A DNA stretch of 64,000 nt from VMSU01 sp031400755 (GTDB taxonomy: Bacteria > Desulfobacterota > Desulfobulbia > Desulfobulbales > VMSU01), in NCBI GenBank assembly GCA_031400755.1, contig JANNQL010000046.1, positions 5,004 to 69,003 of the forward strand, read 5' to 3'. Shown piece after piece: positions 32,192 to 41,018 of this stretch. Made by a program: the position numbers and the translations under genes. The notes beneath the pieces are model-generated. The model had not been told where the DNA came from, did no database searches, and worked only from the letters and a program-made list of their open reading frames with translations. How positions within the stretch are numbered: the stretch's first letter is position 1; every line of letters starts with the position of its first letter.

Positions 32192-34528
32192 TTATGGTGC
32201 GCCGATAATTCCTTCGATTGCCGTGATTAATGAATCAAAATCAATCGGCTTCTGTAAAAAATGTAAGCCTTCCCGCCTGATCATTTCGTCAGAGAGGATG
32301 TGCCCCGTATTGCCGCTGATGAAAAGCACTGGCGCCTTGGGATTGTTTTTGAGGATGATGTCGTAGACCTCCCTGCCATTACGTTGGGGCATGATGACAT
32401 CAAGGATGGTCAAGTCAATGGCATCTTGTTGGTCCAGGAACAGTCGGATCGCCTTTTTGCCGTTGTCGGCCAGTATGACTTGGTAGCCTTGGTGCTCAAG
32501 ATGAATTTGCAGGGCCTTGCGAATCAGTTCGTCATCGTCGGCCAGGAGGATGGTCTTCCTGCGGTGGCCGTTTTCTTTTGCCTCCGGGGCCAGTGTAAGG
32601 GGAGCGATCTCTGGTCTGGGGGCGTGGGGCGGGGTGGGGGTACTCATGGCCAAGTCTGTTGCTCCAGTGAAGGCGAACGGCAGGCCATTGGTTTTGATAA
32701 AGATCGAAAAAGTCGTGCCTTGATGAACCGTACTCTCAACATTCATGAAGGCCTTATGCTGTTTGACAATGTTAAAGATAATCGACAGACCAAGTCCGGT
32801 GCCTTTGGATGAACTCTTGGTCGTAAAGAAAGGTTCACAGATCTTTTTGATGTTTTCTGGTTTTATGCCGTGGCCCTTGTCGCTGACCGAGAGCACCATG
32901 TAGTGATCAGCAGGGATAAGTTCCAGGTTGCCGGTGATTTCCTGATCAAGTGTAAGGCTCTCGGTAGTGACGGTGATGGTGCCGCCGTCCGGCATGGCAT
33001 CACGGGCGTTGGTGCAGAGATTGATCAGTATCTGCTCTAGTTGGTGGGGGTCAGCGGCAATCTCATAGTCTTCATCCGTAAGTTTGAAGGCATAGGAAAA
33101 ACTTTCGTCAACTAAGCTTTTGAGGATGTCTGAAATGTTGGCGACGATTTTTTTTAGGCTGGTTTTTTGGGGCTCAATGATCTGGTTTTTGCCAAATGAC
33201 AAGAGATTTGAGGTGAGATTTTTGCCAAGTTTGGTGGCAATCTTGATGTATTTGATATAGTCAACGGCGGTCTGGTTGGTATCTTTGATTTCTTCATGCA
33301 AAAGATGGGCAAAGGTATTGATTGAACCCAGCACGTTATTGAAATCATGGGCGATGCCACCAGCAAACTGGCCCAGACACTCGAGTTGTTTGGAATGGAC
33401 CAGGCGCTCTTCCAGCTTTTTTTGTTCGGTGACGTCAATGCTGCTGCCCCGGCGGCCAAGATACTCGCCATCGACATAAATTGGGGTGACAGTATGGGTG
33501 AACCAGCGTATTTCCCCATCTTTTTTGATGATCCGAGATGGGGTGCTGGTAAACTCTGGGCTGTTGTTTGGGTTGATTTGGCTGTGGTATGCGCTGAGGT
33601 CTTCCGGGTGAATCATCTTCTCCAGTAATTGTGGATTATTGATTAATTCTTCCCGGCTATACCCGGTCAGGCCTTGGCAGGATGGTGAAATGAATATGAG
33701 AGTATTGTCCTTGCCAAGCCAATATTCAAAATTATAAGCGAATTCGGAAACGATCCTGAATTTTTTTTCACTGTCAATAATAGTTGTCCGGTATTTTTTG
33801 AAGGCATTGGAGAACTTGACGATGGCAATGCAGCCTAAGAGCCAGAGGACCAAATGGGTTATGATGGTGGTTCGTTCGGTTTGGACGGCGGTTTCATAAT
33901 AAGGGAGCATGGGGACTGCCACGCTCATGCCGCCCCGAACATTGCCGATGGTGAAATCATGGCCATGGCATTTGATGCAGCCGCGGTCGATAATGTAGGG
34001 CGTTAGGAGACGGAGGTAAGGGGCGTTGTTGATGGTGGTGACAGTGCTGGTCTCCTCAACCCCGCCCGCTTCGAGCGCGCGGAGACTGGTGGCCTCCCAA
34101 TCGTCTGGTTGGTCATAGGGGTCTGTGGTGTTTTGGTAATCGAGACTGACGGTGCGGCTGATGGCGGCCAGGTTTGGCGCTTGATTGTGCAGGACCTCGT
34201 AGGCCTGTTTGGTCACCTGGGCTGGGTCGATGAGGTCGAATGTTACCTCTTTTTCAGAGCCGTCGATATTGTAGATGTAATGCGGGTTGTCCTTGTTTTT
34301 CTCGGTAATCTTGGTATATATCCCGCCATGCATGGTGCTCCATTTCCGGTAGGCGATATTGTGCCGGAAGATGGTGCGGGCCTCGATTTTGGCCTTGGCG
34401 ATGGTGTCTTGTTGGCTTTGGTAAAGGTTTGAGGCGACAGAGGCGCTGATCAGGGTACTCCACATAACCAGCAGGCTGATCAGGTAATTACTCGCCAGGA
34501 ATTTTCGGACGGCGGTGGAGATGCGCAT
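32192..34528 (-). CDS. Hybrid histidine kinase with haem-binding DUF3365 sensor
   Basis: The 778-residue product has a membrane helix (about 15-32), a periplasmic DUF3365 (Tll0287-like) domain with CIKCH at 184-188 for haem c, a second helix (about 222-240), a PAS domain (about 260-380), H-box GGIAHDFNNVLGS, an ATPase domain (NLCTNARDAM, DKGHGI, FFTTKSSSKGTGLGL) and a C-terminal receiver with DDDELIRK, LTILDVIMP and LQKP. The haem motif makes it a candidate redox sensor. It lies 116 bp upstream of two multiheme cytochrome genes on the same strand, so control of those genes or signalling from them is plausible. Confidence 0.92.
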   Translation of the reverse strand: MRISTAVRKFLASNYLISLLVMWSTLISASVASNLYQSQQDTIAKAKIEARTIFRHNIAYRKWSTMHGGIYTKITEKNKDNPHYIYNIDGSEKEVTFDLIDPAQVTKQAYEVLHNQAPNLAAISRTVSLDYQNTTDPYDQPDDWEATSLRALEAGGVEETSTVTTINNAPYLRLLTPYIIDRGCIKCHGHDFTIGNVRGGMSVAVPMLPYYETAVQTERTTIITHLVLWLLGCIAIVKFSNAFKKYRTTIIDSEKKFRIVSEFAYNFEYWLGKDNTLIFISPSCQGLTGYSREELINNPQLLEKMIHPEDLSAYHSQINPNNSPEFTSTPSRIIKKDGEIRWFTHTVTPIYVDGEYLGRRGSSIDVTEQKKLEERLVHSKQLECLGQFAGGIAHDFNNVLGSINTFAHLLHEEIKDTNQTAVDYIKYIKIATKLGKNLTSNLLSFGKNQIIEPQKTSLKKIVANISDILKSLVDESFSYAFKLTDEDYEIAADPHQLEQILINLCTNARDAMPDGGTITVTTESLTLDQEITGNLELIPADHYMVLSVSDKGHGIKPENIKKICEPFFTTKSSSKGTGLGLSIIFNIVKQHKAFMNVESTVHQGTTFSIFIKTNGLPFAFTGATDLAMSTPTPPHAPRPEIAPLTLAPEAKENGHRRKTILLADDDELIRKALQIHLEHQGYQVILADNGKKAIRLFLDQQDAIDLTILDVIMPQRNGREVYDIILKNNPKAPVLFISGNTGHILSDEMIRREGLHFLQKPIDFDSLITAIEGIIGAP

Positions 34529-34860
34529 AAGGTAAAGTTAGGTTGGCTCGGCCGGGCAGGTGAAGGAAAGTTAGTTTTTGCCTGTAGGGTTGTCAGGCAG
34601 AGATGATTGGCAGTCCTGAAAAACAGACCGATTCATATAGTAATTCGATACAATGGATGTCAGGGCTTGTCAAGGGTAATCAGATTGCCAGCATTTGGTA
34701 TTCTGTGCCCCTTGATTTATTCATATATTTTGTTTAACCGAGGATTCCGGGTCGTTTTGAGCGGAGATGTGGAGGAAGGCCTAAGGGCAGTGTAGACTGC
34801 ACAGAACGGTCTGGCTCAATCGTATTTGAAGGCGACCATGAATGCATACAGGAGGAGACA
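34529..34860. other. Divergent intergenic region
   Basis: Between the hybrid kinase (minus) and the OB-fold gene (plus). It is AT-rich and should contain both promoters, but no clear box pair could be chosen. A strong GGAGGAG site lies just before 34861. No gene or repeat is seen. Confidence 0.4.
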
Positions 34861-35556
34861 ATGAAATTGTTCTTTAAAGAATGGGTGAGCGGTTTGTTTA
34901 TGTTTGTGGTGTTGACAACTCTGGTCAGGGTGCCGCTGGCCTTTGCCGAAGAAGATGCCATCCGCGGCGTCGTGGCGGAAACCATGAACAGTGGCGTTTA
35001 TACCTATGTACTGCTTGATCGTCAGGGTGAAAAAGAGTGGTTTGCGGTGCCGGAAGCACTGGTCAAGGTCGGGGATGAAATCCAGATTCTGCCAGGGATG
35101 CAAATGGGCTCGTACACCAGTCCGACCTTGAAACGTACTTTTGATAAGATTGTCTTTTCTCCAGGCATTAGCGGGATGCTGAAGCGGGTGGTGACCGCAG
35201 CCGATGATAAGGGAGAGACCCAGGAAGCGGTGAAGATCGCCAAGGCGGAAGGCCCGGGCGCCTATACCATTGCCGAGATCTTTGAGAAGAAAGATGCGCT
35301 GGATGGCAAGAAAGTGGTGGTGCGGGGCAAGGTGGTCAAGTCCTCGGAGTATGAAGGCCTGCAGTGGCTGCGCCTTATTGACGGCACCGGCAGCAGTAAA
35401 CGCGGCGACCATAAATTGGTAGTGACGACTGCTCAGAGTGCGGCCAAGGATGATATTGTCACTGCCCGTGGCATCGTAAAAAAGGGCAAGGCCTTCGGGG
35501 CCTTGACCTATGAGGTCATTGTCGAGGAAGCCCAATTGGAAAAACAGGCCAAATGA
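34861..35556 (+). CDS. Periplasmic OB-fold protein (NrfJ-like)
   Basis: The 231-residue product has a signal peptide (to about 29, AFAEE). It consists of two similar beta-rich halves. The first (about 33-100) has GVVAETMNSGVYTYVLLDRQGEKEWFAVPEALVKVGDEIQ. The second (about 140-225) has IAEIFEKKDALDGKKVVVRGKVVKSS..G..WLRLIDGTGSS. Both fit OB-fold domains of the kind seen in NrfJ-related proteins of Geobacter-type bacteria, whose role is not defined. It starts with a strong GGAGGAG site and overlaps the DUF2065 gene by 4 bp. Confidence 0.8.
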   Translation: MKLFFKEWVSGLFMFVVLTTLVRVPLAFAEEDAIRGVVAETMNSGVYTYVLLDRQGEKEWFAVPEALVKVGDEIQILPGMQMGSYTSPTLKRTFDKIVFSPGISGMLKRVVTAADDKGETQEAVKIAKAEGPGAYTIAEIFEKKDALDGKKVVVRGKVVKSSEYEGLQWLRLIDGTGSSKRGDHKLVVTTAQSAAKDDIVTARGIVKKGKAFGALTYEVIVEEAQLEKQAK

Positions 35557-35753
35557 AACTCCTGGTCTCTCTGTTGGGTTTGGTGTTGGTGCTGGAGGGT
35601 TTGCCCTATGCCGCTTTTCCCGAGCCAATGAAGAAGTGGCTTAGGCAGATGGCCGTCGTGTCCCCGCAACACTTGCGGATTTTTGGCGTCCTGGCCATGG
35701 CCGTTGGTCTCTTGTTGTGTTATCTCGCGCAGAGAACAGCGGTTTTGGGCTGA
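35553..35753 (+). CDS. DUF2065 small membrane protein
   Basis: The 66-residue product has two membrane helices: LLVSLLGLVLVLEGLPYAAFP and LRIFGVLAMAVGLLLCYLA, joined by a loop MKKWLRQMAVVSPQHL. The pattern EG......P......Q......LR..G......G is that of DUF2065, a widespread short inner-membrane protein of unknown function, often near hflC or queA in Proteobacteria. ATGA overlap with the OB-fold gene, and 15 bp to queA, indicates one operon. Confidence 0.85.
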   Translation: MKLLVSLLGLVLVLEGLPYAAFPEPMKKWLRQMAVVSPQHLRIFGVLAMAVGLLLCYLAQRTAVLG

Positions 35754-35768
35754 ACGCCTCCTCCCTGC

Positions 35769-36857
35769 ATGATTGATCCGATTTACCATATTTCCTCCTA
35801 TGATTATCAGCTGCCGGAAACGCAGATCGCCCAGGAGCCGGCGATGCGGCGTGATGGCTCCAGACTTTTGGTGGTGCCTGGCAGCTCCAGCATGATGGAG
35901 GATTGGCAATTTGCCGATCTGCCCAAGATGATTCGGCCAGGAGATGTCCTGGTGCTCAATGACACCAAGGTCTTCCCTGCCCGGCTTCTGGGCCGGAAGG
36001 ATACCGGCGGGCAAGTCGAGTTGTTACTGCTCCAGTATCCGGATTTACGCGGCAACGACTCGGCCACTTCGACCGATGGCGGTCGGGCCGAGGTCAGGGG
36101 CCTGGTGAAGAGTTCAAAGCGGCCCAAGCCTGGCAGCCATTTGTTGTTTGGGGCAGACCTGGAGGCTGAGATTCTGGAGATCCTGGAGAATGGTGAGGTC
36201 CGTGCCCTCTTATGCTGGCGGGGTGATCTGGATGAAGTCCTGAATGCCTGTGGCATCTTACCGCTGCCACCTTATATTCATCGGCAGGCTGGGGAGGAGC
36301 GGGATGATCGAAAGCGTTATCAAACGGTCTATGCTCGTCAGAGCGGTGCTATCGCGGCCCCCACTGCCGGGCTCCACTTCAGCGACGACCTGCTCCATAA
36401 GATCAGGGATAAGGGCGGGCAGCTGGCGCCGGTAACCCTGCATGTGGGTTATGGCACTTTCGCGCCGGTACGGGACACTGATATCCGAGACCATTCGATT
36501 CATGCCGAATATGTCACGGTGCCAGAGGCCACGATCCAGGCCATTGCTGCGGCAAAAGCCTCCGGAGGCAGGATTTGGGCGGTGGGCACGACCTCGGCCC
36601 GGGCCTTGGAGTTTGCTGCGGCATCAGGGGAGCTGCAGGCCGTGTCTGGATGGTGCCGGCTCTATATCTATCCTGGCTATGAGTTTCGGGTGGTGGACAA
36701 CCTGATCACCAATTTTCATCTGCCCCAATCATCGCTGCTCTTTATGGTGAGTGCTTTTGCCGGTTTTGAGCTGGTGCGGCAGGCCTATCAGCGGGCCCTT
36801 GATTTGGGCTATCGATTTTACAGTTACGGTGATGCCATGGCCTTGATCCGCAAATAA
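35769..36857 (+). CDS. queA: tRNA preQ1(34) S-adenosylmethionine ribosyltransferase-isomerase
   Basis: The 362-residue product is QueA, which transfers and isomerises the ribosyl part of S-adenosylmethionine onto preQ1 in tRNA to make epoxyqueuosine. Seen motifs are YDYQLPETQIAQEPAMRRDGSRLLVV, LNDTKVFPARLLGRK, QTVYARQSGAIAAPTAGLHFS, PVTLHVGYGTFAPVR, RIWAVGTTSARALE and TNFHLPQSSLLFMVSAFAG. Length is normal for the family. It is the last gene of its run and is followed directly by a perfect terminator. Confidence 0.97.
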   Translation: MIDPIYHISSYDYQLPETQIAQEPAMRRDGSRLLVVPGSSSMMEDWQFADLPKMIRPGDVLVLNDTKVFPARLLGRKDTGGQVELLLLQYPDLRGNDSATSTDGGRAEVRGLVKSSKRPKPGSHLLFGADLEAEILEILENGEVRALLCWRGDLDEVLNACGILPLPPYIHRQAGEERDDRKRYQTVYARQSGAIAAPTAGLHFSDDLLHKIRDKGGQLAPVTLHVGYGTFAPVRDTDIRDHSIHAEYVTVPEATIQAIAAAKASGGRIWAVGTTSARALEFAAASGELQAVSGWCRLYIYPGYEFRVVDNLITNFHLPQSSLLFMVSAFAGFELVRQAYQRALDLGYRFYSYGDAMALIRK

Positions 36858-36887
36858 AAAAAGAGGCCAGCGCCTCTTTTTTTATTT
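36852..36887. terminator. Bidirectional terminator between queA and the FmdB-like gene
   Basis: A perfect 16-bp inverted repeat, AAATAAAAAAAGAGGC (36852-36867) and its complement (36872-36887), surrounds a 4-nt loop. The A/T ends give a T-run on either strand, so it serves both convergent genes. Confidence 0.9.
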
Positions 36888-36912
36888 GTGAATGATTAGG
36901 AATTTAGACAGT

Positions 36913-37209
36913 TCAGGCGTTACAACAGGCCCCCTGGCCGCAGGCCGGTGTGCTGTCTGTAGCGCCACTGGAGTCCGGGACACTCTTGGCTGGGCAGGAT
37001 TCGGCTTTTGTGCACGTCTTGTTGGCGCCAGACCCGCTGTAGCCATCGGCGTACCAGCCGCCGCCCTTCAGATGAAAAGAACTCATGGAGATCAGCTTTT
37101 TCAAGGAGCCGGCACAGGATTGGCAGGTGGTTAGCGGTCCTTCGGCCAGGCCTTGCCAGGCCTCAGTCACCTGTTGGCAATTGTCGCATTGGTACTCGTA
37201 AATAGGCAT
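36913..37209 (-). CDS. FmdB-family zinc-ribbon protein
   Basis: The 98-residue product begins MPIYEYQCDNCQ and has CQSC at about 34-37, a CxxC...CxxC zinc ribbon typical of the FmdB/regulatory family. FGGGWYADGYS-like SFHLKGGGWYADGYS follows, usual for the group. The C-terminus is a Cys-rich tail (CTKAESCPAK, ACGQGACCNA), which is common in desulfobacterial members and may bind metal. Role is unknown; FmdB was proposed as a regulator of formamidase genes. An AAGGAG site precedes the ATG. Confidence 0.9.
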   Translation of the reverse strand: MPIYEYQCDNCQQVTEAWQGLAEGPLTTCQSCAGSLKKLISMSSFHLKGGGWYADGYSGSGANKTCTKAESCPAKSVPDSSGATDSTPACGQGACCNA

Positions 37210-37499
37210 TCTCGGTTACTCCTTACACGATGTGGTCCATTATTTCCGTCCTGGAAAAGAATTCCAAGGCATTATGATGGCAACTAAACGTTCTAAATTT
37301 AATTGCCCGAGTCCTATCTGTCAATGTCATTGTTTATTTAGTATATTGAAAAAAAGCGGCAGAGCTGGTTAAATAAAAAAATCTGCCGGATCTGTTTTCT
37401 GCGTTTTGTTGACTATCCTCGGGCAGGTTGTTGTCCCTTACTGATGCGAGAAGAGTTATCCACCTGATCAATAACGATTTGATATTGAAGGAGTAAATA

Positions 37500-37808
37500 G
37501 TGCAGCAGATATTGACTCTCCAGGCCAAGGAAGGGATGTCACTGGCAAAAGACGTGCTGACTGCCGAGGGCCGTGTTTTGTGCGGCAAGGGTACCGTGTT
37601 GACCCCTACCCTGATCGAACGGTTTCATAAAATGGATATTGTCCAGGTTACGGTTGAAGGGCATCCGATCAGCAGCCCTGGTGAAAAATCTCTGCAAGAA
37701 GAGTTGCAAGAAATTGAGGAGCGGTTTTCTGAGGTGAATAAAGTGCCACCCTTGGTCTATCTCAAGAAGCGGATCATGAAAAAACTGGTTGAATCGCGAG
37801 GGCAATAA
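37500..37808 (+). CDS. Small protein preceding an HDOD gene
   Basis: The 102-residue product starts with GTG after AAGGAG. Residues 8-50 (QAKEGMSLAKDVLTAEGRVLCGKGTVLTPTLIERFHKMDIVQVTVEG) match the short beta-rich module found N-terminal to many HD-GYP and HDOD signalling proteins. The remainder is a charged helix. It overlaps the HDOD gene by one base (TAATGG), so the module is here a separate chain that probably acts with the HDOD protein. Confidence 0.8.
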   Translation: MQQILTLQAKEGMSLAKDVLTAEGRVLCGKGTVLTPTLIERFHKMDIVQVTVEGHPISSPGEKSLQEELQEIEERFSEVNKVPPLVYLKKRIMKKLVESRGQ

Positions 37809-38680
37809 TGGAAGACGATAAACGTCAGGAATTTCGGACCGCCCTGCGCCAGACCAAGAACCTGCCGACCTTGCCGGGGGTAGTCGCCAAGCTTACCAAG
37901 ATGGCCGATGATCCGGATACCACCACCGAGCAGATGGGCAAGGTCATCAGTCAGGACTATATCCTGGCCGCGAAGTTGCTCAAACTGGTCAATTCGGCCT
38001 TTTACGGTTTTCCCCAACGGATCAGTTCGATCAGCAGCGCCATTATCCTTTTGGGGTTTAATGTCGTGAAAAGTCTGATCATAAGCGCCTCTATCTTTGA
38101 GGTCATGGAGGACCAGGACGTTGAGCTGTGGCAGCATTCTTTGGGCTGTGCGGTGGTGTGCAACGTCATTGCCACCCGCTTAGGGGTCAAGGACCCGGAA
38201 GAGGTCAGCACCGCCGGTCTGATCCATGATATCGGCAAGGTGGCGATCAAGATGGAATTGCCCAACGAATATGAGATGATTAACCGTTTGGTGCGGGACC
38301 GTAAAATGACCATGCGGGCCGCCGAAATGGAGGTCCTTGGTCTGGACCACGCCGAGGCCGGCGGTTGGTTGGCCAAGGGCTGGAACCTGCCCAAGAAATT
38401 GATCGAGCCCGTTGCCTGTCACCACGACCCGCGCAAGGCGTCTGCCGAGCAGTTGAACAGTTCCATTATTCATTTTAGCGACATCGTCATCCGGGGTCTT
38501 GGCTATGGTCATGCGGCTGACAACAAGGTGCCGATGTTGAGCAAGCGGGCCTGGGAATTGCTGAATTTAAGCGCTGCCGACATCGATGAAATTCTCGCCC
38601 AGGTTGATGAAAAGCTCTGGGATGTGAAGGGTTTTACTCTGGAGATTGAAGCCGAAGACAGCGCCCAAGCTGGAGGATAA
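37808..38680 (+). CDS. HDOD-domain signalling protein
   Basis: The 290-residue product is an HDOD domain protein: LPTLPGVVAKLTKMADDPDTT, ISQDYILAAKLLKLVNSAFYGFPQRISSISSAIILLGFNVVKSLI and then an HD-type AGLIHDIGKVAI with a later CHHDP. Many HDOD proteins have lost the metal-binding residues, but His-Asp is kept here, so phosphohydrolase activity is not excluded. HDOD proteins take part in signalling and motility or stress control. It is followed by a GGDEF gene 3 bp after its stop, forming an operon that may link to cyclic-di-GMP. Confidence 0.9.
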   Translation: MEDDKRQEFRTALRQTKNLPTLPGVVAKLTKMADDPDTTTEQMGKVISQDYILAAKLLKLVNSAFYGFPQRISSISSAIILLGFNVVKSLIISASIFEVMEDQDVELWQHSLGCAVVCNVIATRLGVKDPEEVSTAGLIHDIGKVAIKMELPNEYEMINRLVRDRKMTMRAAEMEVLGLDHAEAGGWLAKGWNLPKKLIEPVACHHDPRKASAEQLNSSIIHFSDIVIRGLGYGHAADNKVPMLSKRAWELLNLSAADIDEILAQVDEKLWDVKGFTLEIEAEDSAQAGG

Positions 38681-38683
38681 GCC

Positions 38684-39622
38684 ATGCCGCGTATCCTGGT
38701 GGCTGGAACCCATATTCTGGAGAGGCCGGAAAGCCGCATTTCTCTTGAGGCCAAGGGGTATCAACTCGTCACCTGCACCAGTATCAAGGCGGCGGTGGGG
38801 TTGTTTCTGGAGGACCCGCCCGATCTGCTCGTGGTCGAAAAGGGCTTTGCCGAGACTGGCGATCTGGATCTGATTCGGGTCGCCAACGCCTGTCTGCAGA
38901 AAACCAATATTCCGATTTTGTTGGTCCTTTCCCGTGAAGAGATGTGTGGTGGCCTTGATTGGCGGACCCTGCCGGTGGACGATCTTATCGTCAGGCCGGT
39001 GCCGCCTGAGGAGTTACTGGTTCGCATCCAGTTGGCCGAGGCCCGGATGAACCGGGTCTTCGACAATAACCCCTTGAGCAAGTTGCCGGGCAATACCTCC
39101 ATTCTTAATGCCATTCAGAACGCCTTGTCGAGCCAAGAGCCGATGGCGGTCTGTTATGTCGATATCGACAATTTCAAGCCATACAACGATCACTATGGTT
39201 TTTCCCAGGGCGATGAGGTGATTTTGATGGTGGCCCGGGTGATTGTCAATGTCATTGACCAGACCGCACGCCAGCACAGCTTTATTGGCCATGTTGGCGG
39301 CGATGATTTTGTTTTTATTGTCCCGGAGGACAAGGCTGTTGAAGTCTGTGAGAAGGTCCTGGCCAATTTCGAAGCGGTCCGCAATCTGTTCATTGAGCCA
39401 GAGGACGTCAACCAGGGCGGATTTGTTGAGAAAGACCGGCAGGGCCGGGAGACCAAGTTCGGGCTGTTGAGTATTTCCATCGCCGTCATCCCAACCGGGC
39501 AGGGCAAGTTTCAGCACTTTGGCCAGGTGGCAGCGGTGGCCTCGCAGATGAAGCATAAAGTCAAGGCCCTGGATGGCAATAATTATCTGATCGATCAGCG
39601 GGAAGGCTATTCGCCGGATTGA
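38684..39622 (+). CDS. Pseudo-receiver plus GGDEF protein
   Basis: The 312-residue product has an N-terminal receiver-like domain (about 1-120). Where a receiver has its phospho-acceptor Asp it has LLVVEKGF, and the acidic pair at the N-terminus is replaced by AGTH, so phosphorylation is unlikely. The GGDEF domain (about 125-305) has VDIDNFKPYND and the signature GGDDF (Asp for the usual Glu), with FGLLSISIAV after it. GGDDF occurs in some active diguanylate cyclases, so activity is possible. It ends the three-gene operon. Confidence 0.88.
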   Translation: MPRILVAGTHILERPESRISLEAKGYQLVTCTSIKAAVGLFLEDPPDLLVVEKGFAETGDLDLIRVANACLQKTNIPILLVLSREEMCGGLDWRTLPVDDLIVRPVPPEELLVRIQLAEARMNRVFDNNPLSKLPGNTSILNAIQNALSSQEPMAVCYVDIDNFKPYNDHYGFSQGDEVILMVARVIVNVIDQTARQHSFIGHVGGDDFVFIVPEDKAVEVCEKVLANFEAVRNLFIEPEDVNQGGFVEKDRQGRETKFGLLSISIAVIPTGQGKFQHFGQVAAVASQMKHKVKALDGNNYLIDQREGYSPD

Positions 39623-39654
39623 TTCCAGTTCGCATTCGAACCGATACCTTTGTC

Positions 39655-39731
39655 GGCTGCGCTGCGCCGCTCCTCGGCGTACGGATGTACGCTCTCGTCG
39701 CTTGCTCGCTTGCCTTCGCGGTCTCGGCTCT
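39655..39731. repeat. GC-rich dispersed repeat with GCGTAC/GTACGC palindrome
   Basis: This block has the dense CG/CTCG/GCTTGCTCGCTTGCC pattern of a known type of intergenic repeat, with GCGTAC(39677-39682)/GTACGC(39687-39692) in the middle. It is non-coding on both strands. No second copy was found in this window. Confidence 0.35.
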
Positions 39732-39868
39732 AATGCTTGCTGGAATGTTTTTTTGATTGCAACTTGAAATAACTTTTTGAGGATTCAAGCCTTCATTTTT
39801 TTACCTTTGTCCTTTAACCTATTGTAACTATCCAGCCAAAAACGGAAAACGTGCATAACCCCACAACC

Positions 39869-39975
39869 GTAACTGTTCATCAGCGCCGCAGATGCGCGGA
39901 ATAGGCCTGCGAGCTATAGCAGCGCTATGCGAGTAGGCCTATGACAAAGCAGATGTGGTGCTGATGAATAGTTAC
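39869..39975. mobile_element. 107-bp MITE-like element, copy 1
   Basis: Ends GTAACTGTTCATCAGC and GCTGATGAATAGTTAC are inverted, and internal parts also pair (CAGATG/CATCTG region). An opposite-orientation copy of exactly the same length is at 54259-54365, aligning without gaps at about 83 percent by hand count. Conserved inverted ends, equal length and two sites make it a small non-autonomous mobile element or structured repeat. It lies before murI. Confidence 0.7.
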
Positions 39976-40008
39976 TAACCCTTTACCTTTTTTTACCTCT
40001 CCCCATCC

Positions 40009-40800
40009 ATGATCGGTATATTTGACTCAGGCGTTGGCGGCATGACCGTGGCCCATGCCGTTGAACAGGCCTTGCCTGGTTATGATCTTGTCTATTTTGG
40101 CGATCTGGCCCGGACCCCTTACGGCTCGAAGAGCCCGGAGACTATCCGGCGTTATGCCCAGCAGAACATTGATTTTCTGATTGGCAAGGGGGCGCAACTG
40201 ATCATTATTGCCTGTAACTCGGCGGCCTCGGTGACGACAGATGAGATGCTGTCGCAGTTTGAGCTGCCGATCTTCGACGTCATCAACCCGGCGGTGCAGC
40301 GAGTGGTTGAGATTGTCCGTCAATCCGACAAAAGTATGAAGGTCGGGATCATCGGCACAAGGGCGACGGTGAAGAGTGGGGTCTATGCTACCAAGATTGA
40401 GGCCGCCGCCCCGAACTGCCGGGTGATCGCCCAGGAGTGTCCGCTGCTGGTACCGTTGGTGGAGGAAGGCTGGCTCGACAAACGGGAGACCAAGATGATC
40501 CTGCGGCGCTATCTCCACCCGTTGCGGGCCCTGCAGATCGACGCCCTGGTCCTGGGGTGTACCCACTACCCCCTGCTGAAGCGGTTGATCCAGCCCAGGA
40601 TCGGCAAGCGGGTCAGGATCATTGATTCGTCCGAAGAGGTGTCCGCCAGTTTGCAGGACTATCTCGCCTGCCACCCGGCGTTAGACGCCAGCCTGTCCCG
40701 GGGCGGTGAAAACCGTTTCTACGTCTCGGACGTCACCGAGGCGGCCCTGGCCACGGCCGGCAAGATTTTTGGACGCCGGATTGATTTAGTCAAGGTTTGA
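40009..40800 (+). CDS. murI: Glutamate racemase
   Basis: The 263-residue product is MurI, which makes D-glutamate for peptidoglycan. It opens with IGIFDSGVGGMTV and contains YFGDLARTPYGSKSPETI. The two catalytic cysteines are Cys69 in IIACNSAA and Cys184 in VLGCTHYPLL (with His186). The length is normal. No Shine-Dalgarno is visible before ATG 40009. The gene stands between repeats, with TGTAACTATCCAG found on both sides (39823-39835 and 40801-40813). Confidence 0.96.
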   Translation: MIGIFDSGVGGMTVAHAVEQALPGYDLVYFGDLARTPYGSKSPETIRRYAQQNIDFLIGKGAQLIIIACNSAASVTTDEMLSQFELPIFDVINPAVQRVVEIVRQSDKSMKVGIIGTRATVKSGVYATKIEAAAPNCRVIAQECPLLVPLVEEGWLDKRETKMILRRYLHPLRALQIDALVLGCTHYPLLKRLIQPRIGKRVRIIDSSEEVSASLQDYLACHPALDASLSRGGENRFYVSDVTEAALATAGKIFGRRIDLVKV

Positions 40801-40810
40801 TGTAACTATC

Positions 40811-40975
40811 CAGTAGTCAGAAATCAGAATACAGGAGTCAGGAGGAAGGAATCGAAGATTCTTGTTTTTTTCTGTAATAAATCTCGGCAGGCCAGCTACT
40901 GAAGTTATCAGTTATGCCTGTCGAACAATGACGCCTAGGATACTGAATTCTGACTACTGAATTCTGTATTCAGGA
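40811..40975. repeat. Inverted repeat of degenerate CTGAAT heptamers
   Basis: The right arm (about 40941-40975) reads as tandem seven-base units: TACTGAA, TTCTGAC, TACTGAA, TTCTGTA, TTCAGG. The left arm (about 40811-40844) carries the complementary pattern (CAGTAGTCAG..ATCAG..TACAGGAGTCAGG). The roughly 95-bp middle is non-coding. Confidence 0.55.
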
Positions 40976-41018
40976 AGTTCTACATTAACTTCACTAAACT
41001 CTTTAAAGGTAACCGTTC

